Assembly (NCBI GenBank): GCA_039105265.1
Contig: JAPFFF010000019.1
Coordinates: 186,001-250,000, forward strand
Direction of reading: 5' to 3'
DNA from: Tritrichomonas musculus
Taxonomy: Eukaryota; Parabasalia; Tritrichomonadida; Tritrichomonadidae
DNA: 64,000 nucleotides
The translations under genes were made by a program, and so were the position numbers. The notes beneath the pieces are model-generated. The model was given only the letters and a program-made list of their open reading frames with translations, was not told the origin of the DNA and made no database searches. Shown piece after piece: positions 9,293 to 18,973 of the stretch; the stretch's first letter is position 1, and each line of letters begins with the position of its first letter.

Positions 9293-10645
9293 CTAAGGTA
9301 AATCAAAAGGCCCATTTGAAAAATCAGGAACTAAAAATTGTAAAATTCCTTTATCTTTCATATAAAAAATGAGCTGTGCCTCTTTTGTTTCGCAAAAATT
9401 ATTAAGGGAATTTTCATATTGGGAGAGTATCTTTGGATTTTTTGTTCTTTCTCTTATTCCTGATGTCTCATTTTTTGGCCATACAGAATGCATATTGATC
9501 ATTGCACGTACATTTAATCCTGTTCCTTTTTTAGGCATATTTTTTTTAATTCTATACACATCAACAAAGCATGTTCTAATTATAACATCTTTTTTGAAAT
9601 CTAATTTAGATATATCGACAGGTTCTAAAAAGTCAATTGTTGCAACTTCCTCTTTAGAAATACGGAAATTTTTAACTGATGATGATAAATGAATTTTAGA
9701 TAGTGGAGGATAAGTTGTATATCCATCACTTAAATTATATTTTGAACATGAGCATGATGCAAAGTCATCTCCTTCTATTTCATTATTTTCATTGATTAGA
9801 TCATCTCTATAAGAAGGTGCAAATTGTTGCGTTGAAGATTCAAGCGGAGGTCCGCAATCAAGCATCTTAGCCGTAACAACTATAGGAGCTACAACTGATT
9901 TTGAACGATTCGATGAAGATGTTCGTGGCTTAAAAAGAATTGAATAATCAATGAGTTGATTTTCTTCTTCAGACCTTATTGATATTTCAGATATTAATGT
10001 TTTTTTAAGTTTTGGAATGTTTGGCTTAAAAAACTCAGCTGCTGTATAAATTTTTGCTGGAATTGGATTTGGTCCACCTTGCGCATTTTGAATATCTTTT
10101 TCGGTAAGTCCATCATTCTCAGCAGCTTTATTCGTATATTGTTTATTTGCATCTGTTCCAGCAGTAGTAGCTTTCCCTAAAAGAGAGGATGCAGTAAAAC
10201 TCGTTGGATTAAATGCACTTGCTGTTGATAGAGGAGCTGGAGCTGCAGGCGGTGCAGGAAGTTCATCAATTTTTTTTTGAGTAATATAATCAAAAACTCG
10301 AAGCTCCAAAAGAGAATATTGTTTAAACTTATCATTTCCAGAAATAGACATTAAATTTCCTTGTGATGTTGCTCCTTTTTCATCTTGAAGATCAACTTTT
10401 ACGGGTTCAAATTTAGTATCAATTGTATTAATTGGAGGTTTCGTTGGACCTGAACTAGCAGGAGCAGCGGTTGTCGATGATCCCAAAGTTCCTGTTCCTA
10501 AATTAAAATTAAATTGAGGTGCCGTTGATGTAGTTGTAGTATTAGTTTTATTTGCAGAATTAGACGTTTGACTTGTAAGGCCTGGGCTTTTAAAAAGCGA
10601 ATTTTGAAAATTGGAAAATGGCGTTCCAAGAAGAGAAGCAGACAT
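9293..10645 (-). CDS. NUP98: Nup98-type nucleoporin with autopeptidase domain
   Basis: 450 residues from the ATG at 10645 (MSASLLGTPFSNF); a TTG just upstream extends the frame by one codon only. Residues 1 to about 170 are Ser/Thr/Ala/Pro-rich with sparse FG-like spots (PFSNF, FNFNLG, SLLG), as in the natively unfolded part of nuclear-pore FG proteins. Residues about 300-450 match the Nup98 autoproteolytic domain. They begin YTTYPPLSKIHL, where human Nup98 has YYTIPS, and continue through FRISKEEVATIDFLEPVDIS, DVYRIKKNMPKKGTGLN, the MHSVWP strand and LQFLVPDFS. In Nup98 the cleavage site is His-Phe-Ser; here it reads Asp-Phe-Ser, eight residues before the stop. The Nup96 part is absent. Likely a mobile FG nucleoporin anchored through this domain. 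Other Nup98-like paralogues in the genome are possible. Confidence 0.8.
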   Translation of the reverse strand: MSASLLGTPFSNFQNSLFKSPGLTSQTSNSANKTNTTTTSTAPQFNFNLGTGTLGSSTTAAPASSGPTKPPINTIDTKFEPVKVDLQDEKGATSQGNLMSISGNDKFKQYSLLELRVFDYITQKKIDELPAPPAAPAPLSTASAFNPTSFTASSLLGKATTAGTDANKQYTNKAAENDGLTEKDIQNAQGGPNPIPAKIYTAAEFFKPNIPKLKKTLISEISIRSEEENQLIDYSILFKPRTSSSNRSKSVVAPIVVTAKMLDCGPPLESSTQQFAPSYRDDLINENNEIEGDDFASCSCSKYNLSDGYTTYPPLSKIHLSSSVKNFRISKEEVATIDFLEPVDISKLDFKKDVIIRTCFVDVYRIKKNMPKKGTGLNVRAMINMHSVWPKNETSGIRERTKNPKILSQYENSLNNFCETKEAQLIFYMKDKGILQFLVPDFSNGPFDLP

Positions 10646-10706
10646 CAAACTTTTAATTTAGCCTAAAAAGGCGAAAAAAAAAAAAAAAAAGGCAATTCAA
10701 AAAAAT

Positions 10707-10778
10707 GGTCCCACAGGGACTCGAACCCTAGACCTTTGCGTTATCAGCACAACGCTCTACCGACTGAGCTATGAGACC
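10707..10778 (-). tRNA. tRNA-Ile (GAU)
   Basis: A full 72-nt cloverleaf reads on the minus strand. The acceptor arm is GGTCTCA/TGGGACC (one mismatch-type pair), followed by a GCTC...GAGC D-stem, an anticodon stem TTGTG/CGCAA with loop CTGATAA, and TAGGG-TTCGAGT-CCCTG. The anticodon is GAT, hence isoleucine. U33 is present. There is no intron and no encoded CCA. It lies about 60 bp upstream of the Nup98 gene on the same strand. Confidence 0.93.
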
Positions 10779-10941
10779 TTCAAGTTAAAGTTTTTCCAAA
10801 TATTAATTGGCATTTATTTTAAATGAATAATACTTATCTTCAAGGTTTAGTTAGAAATATTGCATCAATAAAAACAGGTTTAAAAAAGGTTCATTACCAT
10901 AATTAAGATAAAATTTAATTTAATATACGATTTTAATCTGC

Positions 10942-12123
10942 TTATTCCTTTTTTGGAAGTGGGTGTGGGTTTTGTGTGAATCCCAATTTTTCATAAATCA
11001 GAGTTCCAAGTTCATTTCGGAATTTTAAGAATCCATGCTCCTGTTTACTTTGACGATTAGGATGAACTGCATTTGTTAAAAGAACATGACCAACACCATA
11101 TTCCGGATCGATGTTAATAAATGTTCCCGTAAATCCAGTATGACCAAATGCAGATGGGCTTGTATAAATTCCTCCAGATGAAGTGATTATTTCGAGACCA
11201 AGACATTTATCACTTTTTGGATCAATTCCAACCTTTTTTGTAAATAATTCAATAGTTTCTGGCTTCAAAATTTGCTTTCCTCTAAAGTTTCCTTTGTTTA
11301 AAAATAGTTCTATATAGTTTAATAAGTCTGGAACTGTTGAAAATAGTCCGGCATGGCCATCAATTCCTCCTACATGGCGCGCTTTCTGATCATGAACAAC
11401 ACCCCAAAGATATTCTTCGCCTGGGAAAGCATCATTACTTTTTTCAGTAGGAACAATTCGATTCTTATCTTTTGTTTCAAGTGGGTTATAACATGTATCA
11501 TGCATTTCCATTGGATCAAAAAACCAAAGTTTTTCAAGTTCTTCTGGTTTTCCAGGCTTTTTTTCACTCGATTTACTTAAAACTTTTTGCTTATATAATT
11601 CCTCTGCAATTACATATAAAAACATGAAACCAACATCTGAATAAACAGTATCTGTGCCAGGTTCATATTTTAAAACAGATTTCATTATTTGCTCTCGTCT
11701 ATATTCAAGAGTGGAATTATGGGGGAAATCCGATCCAGGCACTGTAGCCATAAGACCAGCTGTATGCGTAAGAAGATGCCTTGTAGTTATTCTGTTGCGC
11801 CATGAATCATCTGGACATTGGATATTTTTGAAATCAGGAAGAAATTCGATCAAAGGTTGATCTAAATCTAAAATATTATCTTCATAGAGTTTCATAAGAA
11901 GTAAAGTGGTTGCGACAACTTTACTTATTGATGCAAGGTCGTAAATATCTGTGCTTTCGGTTTTTTTTGAATTTGGATCATAAGTATGATTACCTGTAGA
12001 AACTTCATACTTTGTTCCATCCTTTAAATAAACACCAACTGAAACAGATGGGGCGCATTGCCTGGAAATCCCATCTTCTATATATTTTTTTATAACATTA
12101 GAATCAAGTTTTTTAGGCTGCAT
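10942..12123 (-). CDS. Serine beta-lactamase-like hydrolase (class C/PBP4 fold)
   Basis: 393 residues from the ATG at 12123. The nucleophile motif SxxK is visible as ASISKVVATT near residue 67, the tyrosine motif as YSDVGF, and the third motif as GHTGFTGT near residue 325. The HLLTHTAGL signature typical of this family is present. There is no signal peptide or membrane segment, so the enzyme is probably cytosolic. The family includes esterases, D-amino acid peptidases, 6-aminohexanoate-dimer hydrolase and class C beta-lactamases; the substrate cannot be told from sequence. The style is bacterial, so lateral transfer is likely, although composition matches its neighbours and the transfer would be old. 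Confidence 0.85.
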   Translation of the reverse strand: MQPKKLDSNVIKKYIEDGISRQCAPSVSVGVYLKDGTKYEVSTGNHTYDPNSKKTESTDIYDLASISKVVATTLLLMKLYEDNILDLDQPLIEFLPDFKNIQCPDDSWRNRITTRHLLTHTAGLMATVPGSDFPHNSTLEYRREQIMKSVLKYEPGTDTVYSDVGFMFLYVIAEELYKQKVLSKSSEKKPGKPEELEKLWFFDPMEMHDTCYNPLETKDKNRIVPTEKSNDAFPGEEYLWGVVHDQKARHVGGIDGHAGLFSTVPDLLNYIELFLNKGNFRGKQILKPETIELFTKKVGIDPKSDKCLGLEIITSSGGIYTSPSAFGHTGFTGTFINIDPEYGVGHVLLTNAVHPNRQSKQEHGFLKFRNELGTLIYEKLGFTQNPHPLPKKE

Positions 12124-13030
12124 TCAAATTATAAATTGAAATTTTCAATAATCATTTAAAATATTTGAAAGTATTCATTCAAAAAAAAAAAAAAAAAAAA
12201 ACAATATGTCAATCAGTATAAATTCTTCCAAGAATAGATATATAATCGATACCATATTTTCTAAAAATATCTTTTGCTATTTGTTGATTCACTAGTGCAT
12301 CTATAGCTACATGAACTTCCCTTTTTTTCATGTGATAAATTTCAAACTTATCCAAAAAATGCATCTCATTAAGTGAGTAAATATTCTTACCAATGAAAGA
12401 ATTTCACCAAATATTTTTAGATAATAACCAAATGTGATAAGCAAAAATGAAATTCATTTTAATGAACATATCTAAATAAAATACTATTTAATTATTCCAA
12501 CAAAATATCCAATGTTATTGAATTATTTAAAGATATTAATATACCATTTAAATGATATATTATAAGCTGAATTTGCCAGCATAAACATTGTAATATAAGG
12601 AATGCATATTTACTCCTAAAATTAATCATTCAACCTATTTGGGTCGTTTCTTAACTATTTAAAAAATCAAATTAAATATAAATCAACCAATCCTACCATT
12701 GTATCTGATGCTGTCCAATAACAATTTGAAATGAATGATGGATTTTCCTGAAATTATTTGATGTTATTAAATAAAAAGCAATGATATCCAAATACAAAGA
12801 TGATATCCAAATCACAAAATTGTCCCTATCAATATTTTTATATTTCATTCAGTTTAATTAACTAATTTTTGGGTAAGAAGCTTGTTTTATAGATAATACA
12901 TTTTAAATAGAAAAACTAAATCATTTCGATATTCAAGATGCTATCTAAAAACAATATAGTGGATTATTGAAAAATATATCATTTATAAAAATGGTTATTA
13001 ATATCATTATTATTCGAAAGGAATAATTTT
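12124..13030. other. Intergenic spacer with poly-A tract and one short open frame
   Basis: About 900 bp of AT-rich DNA between two minus-strand genes. A poly-A run lies at about 12181-12201. The only coding-like stretch is at 12209-12364 on the minus strand, listed separately. The 12420-13020 part contains short repeated ATATCCAAAT words and no gene. Confidence 0.5.
12209..12364 (-). other. Short open frame, possible gene remnant
   Basis: A 51-codon frame starting MHFLDKFEIYHMKKREVH and ending ISILGRIYTD. Upstream codons stay open for another 14 or so residues (NSFIGKNIYSLNE) without an ATG. The amino acid mix is more protein-like than the AT-driven junk around it, so it may be the tail of a decayed gene. 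I recognise no family. Confidence 0.25.
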
Positions 13031-14020
13031 TCATTCGGTTCTGTGAAGAAACATGGAATCTCCGAGCTCATTTCCTTGAATCTCTTCAGATTCTCTCCAT
13101 TGATCAACTGACCATGTATTACCATCTTGATCTCTCCACCCTTCAACTTCATCAAACATCCAATTTCTTCTTATTAATTCTGCTGCTGCTTGAACTTGTA
13201 AAGGATCGCGTGGATATGTATAAAATATGAAAAGAAGTGTCTGTGGTGAAAAAAGAGATATTTTCTCAATTGGCTTTCCTGATTGAATTTTTGAATAGCA
13301 TTCAGGCATTGGGTGCCTTGAATGATCAAGGAGAGGAGCATCGGAAAGAACTGAATGAAGCATTGGAAGCAGGGGTTCTTGACATTTCAAATCTAAGCCA
13401 AGAACTTCAAGATCTGTTTCATTAAATGATTTTTCGTCTTCGAATGTTGAAACAAATGAAAGGAGGGACAATCTGTGAAAAGCATCAGGCTGCGGATTTG
13501 GAAATGGAACTTGATTTGGTTGAGATGTAGTTTGAGCTTTCGATGGAGGATTTGTCCTTTGCAATTGTTGCGGCGCTTGCTGTGATGATATTGAAATTTG
13601 AGGCGAACTTGGTCCTTTGACAATCGAAATATTACCTGCGCTTTGATTAATGCTAATTTGAGCTCCAGGACCTAATGAAGAAACATTCATCGGCATGCTA
13701 CCAGAATTCATTGATGATATTGAAGTTGACTGAGGTTGGCTTGGCGTTTGTGCGCGATCATAATTTCGAGGATACGAAATAACTGGATTTGGAGTATTTG
13801 GACGTTCAATTTGGGGGCCATAACTATGATCAGCATTCCTTTTATCACCGCTAGTCTCGATAACAACTTGCGAACTTCCTTTGTTCTTAACAATTTTAAT
13901 ACCCGGAGCTTGTTTTCGTACTTGGACATTTGGCGGGGCTTGAAAATTCTGTCTGAGGGCAGGATTTGGAGTTGAAGCCCGATTAAAAGTGTACCCGTTG
14001 TTCTGGTAATTATAACTCAT
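13031..14020 (-). CDS. NOT2: CCR4-NOT complex subunit NOT2
   Basis: 329 residues from the ATG at 14020. The N-terminal 180 residues are a low-complexity Pro/Ser/Gln/Asn linker. The C-terminal part matches the NOT2 region and NOT box. LEVLGLDLKCQEPLLPMLHS corresponds to the LGLNLN...LYPTF segment of CNOT2. This is followed by HPMPECYSK and then by LFSPQTLLFIFYTYPRD and AAAELIRRNWMFDEVEGW, the FSxETLFYIFYxMPRD...AAxELYxRxWRxHKE signature. It would act in the cytoplasmic deadenylase complex (and in transcription), pairing with a NOT3/5 subunit on the NOT1 scaffold. NOT3/5 shares the box, but the LGLDL segment favours NOT2. Confidence 0.85.
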   Translation of the reverse strand: MSYNYQNNGYTFNRASTPNPALRQNFQAPPNVQVRKQAPGIKIVKNKGSSQVVIETSGDKRNADHSYGPQIERPNTPNPVISYPRNYDRAQTPSQPQSTSISSMNSGSMPMNVSSLGPGAQISINQSAGNISIVKGPSSPQISISSQQAPQQLQRTNPPSKAQTTSQPNQVPFPNPQPDAFHRLSLLSFVSTFEDEKSFNETDLEVLGLDLKCQEPLLPMLHSVLSDAPLLDHSRHPMPECYSKIQSGKPIEKISLFSPQTLLFIFYTYPRDPLQVQAAAELIRRNWMFDEVEGWRDQDGNTWSVDQWRESEEIQGNELGDSMFLHRTE

Positions 14021-14266
14021 TAAAGAATTTGAGAGAAAAAAATATTTAAAAACTTATGTCATAATTGACTAAATATTATTTGAAATTTTAAAATTCTCAA
14101 ATTACAAATGATACTTATCTCGTTATAAAAAAGATTATGATTAATGTTATTTTGAATTTTTAATTATTAATAGAAATATAATAAATTATTTGATAATTTT
14201 TTCCAAAAAAATTTCACTATAACAAAATAAATCTCTTTTTATAATAAAAAAATAACAATTAAAAAG

Positions 14267-14674
14267 GGGGAATCGTATTTTTCTACGCCACTTTTTGAAA
14301 ACTTTTAAACTTTTTGAATACTTTTTTATACATTTTTTATTCAATTTTTGCTAAATAATGCATAAATATTTAGTTCAAATGGCTACCCGATTCATCCAGC
14401 AATTCAAGGAGCCTGATTCGGCTTCGCGCAGCCCTATGGTGATCACTGGTGCGTATATTCCTGAAAAATTATGTAAAAATAAAAAAAAATTATATCAAAA
14501 AAAGCAAACTGTTATAATTTTAAGAGAAAATTTTAATTTACGATTTTTTTGGTTAATTTTCTTAACAGAGTAAGTTAAATTTCACCTTAAGATGGCGGTT
14601 TTTTACTTTCCATGAATAGCTATTCACGGATAGAAAAACCATTCAAAAAGTGGCGTAGAAAAAAACGATTGTCC
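14267..14674. mobile_element. Mutator-like MITE with 9-bp target duplication
   Basis: A 408-bp element. Its ends start GGGGAATCG (left) and GGACAATCG (right, reverse complement) and share TTTTTCTACGCCACTTTTTG; I count about three mismatches in some 33 bp. It is flanked by a perfect 9-bp duplication ATTAAAAAG (14258-14266 and 14675-14683). A 9-bp duplication and G-starting ends fit Mutator-like elements, which are known in trichomonads. The core at about 14377-14460 is clearly more GC-rich and contains a 71-codon plus-strand frame from 14358 (MATRFIQQFKEPDSASRSPM within it). No transposase is present. Confidence 0.8.
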
Positions 14675-14875
14675 ATTAAAAAGCTTGATTTTCATCAAAA
14701 TAACAACAGAACCACGAGTCCATTTTTATTAATAATTAAAAAGAGCAATGTATTATCAATTAAACTTTCATAACACATTGGACTAAAAATCATTTACTTT
14801 TATTCAGTAATTTAAGCTACATTTCATATCTTTGTAAATCTTCTCTGTACGTTTAAACTAAAGATTTTCGAAATC

Positions 14876-15820
14876 ATGAATCAATCATTAAAGCTTAGAA
14901 CTAAGCCACAAACTGAAGAAGATAAAAAGAAATTAAAAGACAGCAAAACAATAGCCGATTTGAGAATACAACAAAAAAACGCCATTCAAAATCTTGATTA
15001 TGATACAGCAGAATATCTTGAAAAGCAAATTCAAGATGTACATGCTGGCCAATCTGATTATATATTTCATAAAAAATTAGATGAATTTTCACAACGTTTA
15101 CCGCAAATTGTTCAAGATTCAAATACTGCTGTAGAAAAAGTTCGAACTTGGAACAAAAATGAAGAACATCAGATTCGTGCACGTGTTAATAATGATTTTG
15201 AATCATTACGCGGAAGGCATGTCAAGGAATTAATAGAACTTGAAAAAGACTTTGCATCAGCTCGATTAAGAGAGACTGAAAGAACCATTCCTGAACAAGA
15301 AGAATTACTTAAAAAATCGAAAAATGCAGCTCTTATTAAAGATTTTGAATTGGCAAGAAATTACAGAGAAGCAGCTAATTTATTAGCAGAGACAGATTTA
15401 GAAACAAGATTAGCTAAAACAGACAATGATTTTGAAAATTTGAGAAAAAGCCTTTTGGCTAAACAGAAAGACGAAGTGGAATATTTATCAAAGAGACTAG
15501 ATGAGGAACTTTTGACACTCGAAAGAAAAACACAAATTAAGTTACAGATTGAGGAATCCAACAGAAACATCAAAATATTTGGATGCTTTGAAAAATATAG
15601 TACAGCGGGTTGCGGGTCCACTGATCCAAACGAAATGTATAATAGAATTAGAAAGTTCGACCAGGCATGCACCCAAATTTTAATGGATATGAATTGTCCA
15701 AAACCAAAAGGAATTGGAGATAATTATGCTACTAATTCGCAAATTGAAGCTGCTAAATTACAGAATTCTAGAAGAGCTGCAGCTTCTCGAACTTCTCGAA
15801 CGACCAAACTTCAAAAATAA
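14876..15820 (+). CDS. Coiled-coil protein, unknown function
   Basis: 314 residues from the ATG at 14876. Residues about 15-235 are charged helices with heptad character (LRIQQKNAIQNLDYDTAEYL, LLKKSKNAALIKDFELARNY). Two helical hairpins seem to echo each other: 'AIQNLDYDTAEYLEKQI' and 'AALIKDFELARNYREAA', as in short repeated antiparallel helices. A Cys-containing segment follows (FGCFEKYSTAGCGST) and a basic Ala/Arg/Ser tail. Trichomonads have large families of such proteins, often cytoskeletal, but no specific role can be read here. A possible initiator TCATTT lies about 85 bp upstream at 14792. Confidence 0.7.
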   Translation: MNQSLKLRTKPQTEEDKKKLKDSKTIADLRIQQKNAIQNLDYDTAEYLEKQIQDVHAGQSDYIFHKKLDEFSQRLPQIVQDSNTAVEKVRTWNKNEEHQIRARVNNDFESLRGRHVKELIELEKDFASARLRETERTIPEQEELLKKSKNAALIKDFELARNYREAANLLAETDLETRLAKTDNDFENLRKSLLAKQKDEVEYLSKRLDEELLTLERKTQIKLQIEESNRNIKIFGCFEKYSTAGCGSTDPNEMYNRIRKFDQACTQILMDMNCPKPKGIGDNYATNSQIEAAKLQNSRRAAASRTSRTTKLQK

Positions 15821-16153
15821 ATATTTGCTGTTTTTGTTTTGTTAAGTTCAACTTATTATTAATTAAGATAATAAAATAATTACCTATAATTTAATGCATA
15901 CCATTTTATTTTTTTCGAATATATATCGTTTCAATTCTTCCTCTTTATCTTTTTTGCATTCAAATTCAGATATTTGAAATTTTGCACTTGAAGTCCATAT
16001 TAATGACTTTGAAATTTAATTTATAACAATTTGAAAATTATAAATATAATAATTATTTTATTAACCAAAACAAACATTCCTTTTATTGCGGCTATACATG
16101 CATATACAAAAAATAATCCAAGCATATAACAAAATAAGATAAATAAAACACAA
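15821..16153. other. Intergenic spacer between convergent genes
   Basis: 333 bp of AT-rich DNA between the convergent 3' ends of the genes at 14876 and 16154. I see no RNA gene, repeat or coding sequence. TTATTAATTAAG at about 15852 could serve as 3' processing signal material for the plus-strand gene. Confidence 0.5.
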
Positions 16154-17185
16154 TTATTTTTGATAATTTTTATCATTTTGTAACATCGTTTTAAGTAGAT
16201 TGGAGATTTCTTTTGAACAAGAGTCCTGGAAGAATGAAAAATGAGAATTAAAAAAAATTAATCTTTTTTTGCGACTCATTGATTCAAAAAATTTCAAAAT
16301 TACAAGTTCAAAATTATTTGAATATTGCTTTTTTTGCTGAAGAACAAAATTAAAAATAGCATAAATTGATATATGCTGCTCAGGTGTTGCACGCTCAATT
16401 ATAATCAAAACAATTTGAATTAAATAATCTTGATCTAAAAATCTTGGTAAAGATGGAATAAGCTTATTAATCATTTGCTCTGCTAGCTCTTCATCTGCTG
16501 ATGCTAAAATAAGATATAAAATATCACAGTCATATTCGCTACTAGTAAATCTCAAAGGTTCTTCAATATAAGAGGTAAAAAATTGAATATCAGCAACTGA
16601 AAAAAAACGCGAAAAACATTGGAGGTATTCAAAAGAATTTGGATCTGTCGCCCAATCAAAGGAATTCAATATTTCTTTTACCGCTTCATCCCCTGAGTAA
16701 ATTTTTAGTATTTCAGTGAAAAGTTTGAAATAATTTTCGTTAGTTTTGAGTTCATCGAAACTAGAAAATACGTCTTCGATGAGAAGTGTAGCTTGCTTAC
16801 TATCCTTCTTTTTTCGAATAGTATCACGTAGAAGTTTAAAACCTGACTTATATTTTAAAATTTCGGAATAGTGTGAAAAAATTGAATCAGTCCAGGATTG
16901 AAAATCTTCATTGATACGACTATTAATGTCTGATATAAAATGAACCCCTGATTCATAAGAGAGGAGTTTATCAAAACTTTTGATTAATTCTTCAAGAAAC
17001 CACTCTTCATCCTTTGTGCCATGATATAGATTCAGCATAGATTGCCGAATTTCATCATACATAATTCCTTTATCAACGGTATTCCTAAAATCGTTAATTG
17101 AATTGTATTTCGTTAAATGCTCAATATCTTCTTTATTTAAGTTTCCATTATTTGCTTGATTTGCAGGATCATTGATGGAACTCAT
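16154..17185 (-). CDS. Helical-repeat protein, possibly divergent Pumilio-like
   Basis: 343 residues from the ATG at 17185. It is predicted all-helical. Units of about 35-40 residues are suggested by SGFKLLRDTIRKKK, FKLFTEILKIYSGDEAVKEI and YLIQIVLIIIERATPEQHIS. The last resembles the (D)xxxxxVVQxxLExxxPEQ core of Pumilio RNA-binding repeats, and later residues (NNFELVILKFFESM) recall the second helix of that repeat. The RNA-contact residues are not conserved enough for me to be sure, so ARM/HEAT repeats are the alternative. It is convergent with 14876-15820. Confidence 0.45.
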   Translation of the reverse strand: MSSINDPANQANNGNLNKEDIEHLTKYNSINDFRNTVDKGIMYDEIRQSMLNLYHGTKDEEWFLEELIKSFDKLLSYESGVHFISDINSRINEDFQSWTDSIFSHYSEILKYKSGFKLLRDTIRKKKDSKQATLLIEDVFSSFDELKTNENYFKLFTEILKIYSGDEAVKEILNSFDWATDPNSFEYLQCFSRFFSVADIQFFTSYIEEPLRFTSSEYDCDILYLILASADEELAEQMINKLIPSLPRFLDQDYLIQIVLIIIERATPEQHISIYAIFNFVLQQKKQYSNNFELVILKFFESMSRKKRLIFFNSHFSFFQDSCSKEISNLLKTMLQNDKNYQK

Positions 17186-18029
17186 TGATTTGATTTGATT
17201 AGAAGATTATGCTCTATAATCTATTATTTGTACTTCTCAATTTTCTATACAATAGTATGTGCCTCTAAACTAAAATATATGATTATATAATAAATATTTT
17301 CTTTTAATTAATACATTATCTTGAAATACAAGTTATAAATAATTTTATAAAACAATTAACTATCACTATTCAGAAATATCCAATTTGAAGATAAACATTT
17401 CATTGAAATTATTATGCCAATGTTCAATATTGTTTAGAGCTATTATTTGTTTAATAATAATTTATTATTTTACTCAAACTATTTTATTTCTTTTTCGAAC
17501 ATATGCAAATATGTAGTTAGTCTTAATCATAAAAGAAAGTTTTTCAAATACCTATGGCTATTCTAAGATAGTGGTAAATTATTTACAAATCATTATTAAT
17601 AAAAATAAGAAATTTGATAGAAAAAAAATATTCATCTCAACAAAACATGGATAATATAAATATTAAAACTTTATTAGCCTACAAGATCATAGTCTGGATT
17701 GAAATATTAGCATAGAATCAGAAAAAAAGAGGATAAAATATTATGATTTGATATCTAAAATAATTAAAACTTGCTTTGGAGGTGTAAATGAGTGAATTAA
17801 ACAATAATTAATGCACATATGCATTATAAATTAAAATGGAATAAATAAGTGCAAATGAATAAAAAGAAATCAAACGTCTGATTTTCTAAAGGACGATATT
17901 GATGATTTTTATTAAAAAAAGTTGATTTATTTTGGACAAATAAAGTCTGAAAAAAAGTAATTTTTAAATAGTACATTGATTTTTGAGAATAATTTTTCTT
18001 TGAAAACAAAATAAAAATCACCAATATTA
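17186..18029. other. Divergent intergenic region
   Basis: About 840 bp between divergent genes. The DNA is AT-rich with no repeat structure I could make out. A 66-codon minus-strand frame at 17824-18024 has AT-driven composition and is not credible. Promoters of both neighbours should lie here, but I could not single out an initiator with confidence. Confidence 0.5.
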
Positions 18030-18647
18030 ATGTCAGACTCTCTATCTATTAAACGAGTAGTTGTCGCCTCGAATATCAGCGGTACAGTATTAACCGACTA
18101 TATTACTCCAGGATATCAATGTACGAAAAACGATCGAAATTTAGCTTCATTTTTCCAATCAATCGCTGCAATTGCTAAAGAATTCGATAATGGTGAACTA
18201 CAACTAGTATCATTTGGCCAAAATGGCTTTGGCTCTAGCTCTGGTTCACCTCTTTCAGGTGGACCTTCAAATCAACAAATCGAACCTGGAAATTTAAACC
18301 TTGCGTTATTCATGGAAAACGACATCATTGCCGGTATCCTTTATACAGATGAAGATGATGATGTATCTCCAGAAAATCGAGAAAAAATTAATCAATTAAC
18401 AAGAAATATACATACAGCTTTTAGCAATGATCATTTAGAATTTTATAAAACAAAAGAAGTTCACGAGGAATTGAATAATGCGTTTCAAAATTCAGAAGAT
18501 CTGCCTCCAAAAATTAAAGATAGATTTGCGTCATTTGTCAATAAAATACCAGGTATAATAAATTCTACCGGTAAAATTCCGCCAAACCAAAAATCGGAAT
18601 CGGGACAATCTGCTTCAGGATCATTTTCTTCTGATAATGACAACTGA
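18030..18647 (+). CDS. Conserved-looking small protein, possible longin-like fold
   Basis: 205 residues from the ATG at 18030. Residues 7-120 alternate strands and helices: KRVVVASNISGTVLTDYITP, LASFFQSIAAIAKEF, ELQLVSFGQNG, LNLALFMENDIIAGILYTDE and NREKINQLTRNIHTAFSNDH. This beta-helix-beta order resembles longin/roadblock-type domains used by trafficking and small-GTPase regulators. The C-terminal 45 residues are Ser/Gly-rich and disordered. The fold assignment is an inference from pattern alone; I recognise no named family. Confidence 0.5.
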   Translation: MSDSLSIKRVVVASNISGTVLTDYITPGYQCTKNDRNLASFFQSIAAIAKEFDNGELQLVSFGQNGFGSSSGSPLSGGPSNQQIEPGNLNLALFMENDIIAGILYTDEDDDVSPENREKINQLTRNIHTAFSNDHLEFYKTKEVHEELNNAFQNSEDLPPKIKDRFASFVNKIPGIINSTGKIPPNQKSESGQSASGSFSSDNDN

Positions 18648-18973
18648 TTACATTATTTATTATTATTATATTTTATACATATATTTTAATATATCTATTT
18701 TTATTTTGCATTCTAAACAATAAATTTGTTTTTGCTATCGTTTTGATAACCACAAAACAACTATATTACAATTCTTTAACTTGTTAAATATTCATTGATT
18801 ATTCTAATTTTTCTTTTTTTTTAGCAATATTGTCTTTTTTTCTTATCAAGATCAAATCTATTTTTACATTTTGTAAATTGCATCATTCAATTCGATTTTA
18901 ACTTGCTAACTATGTAATGCAATTTTGAATAGTTTATTTACTATATGTACGTTTAACGATAAATGAATGAATA
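18648..18973. other. Intergenic spacer
   Basis: 326 bp of AT-rich sequence between two plus-strand genes. I see no RNA gene or repeat. TCATTC at about 18882 is a candidate initiator element (trichomonad consensus TCA-Y-W) some 90 bp before the next start codon. Confidence 0.35.

Noticed and set aside
11353-11860. Plus-strand frames inside the beta-lactamase-like gene
   Set aside because: They are antisense to a well-supported gene with conserved catalytic motifs and show no family signature.
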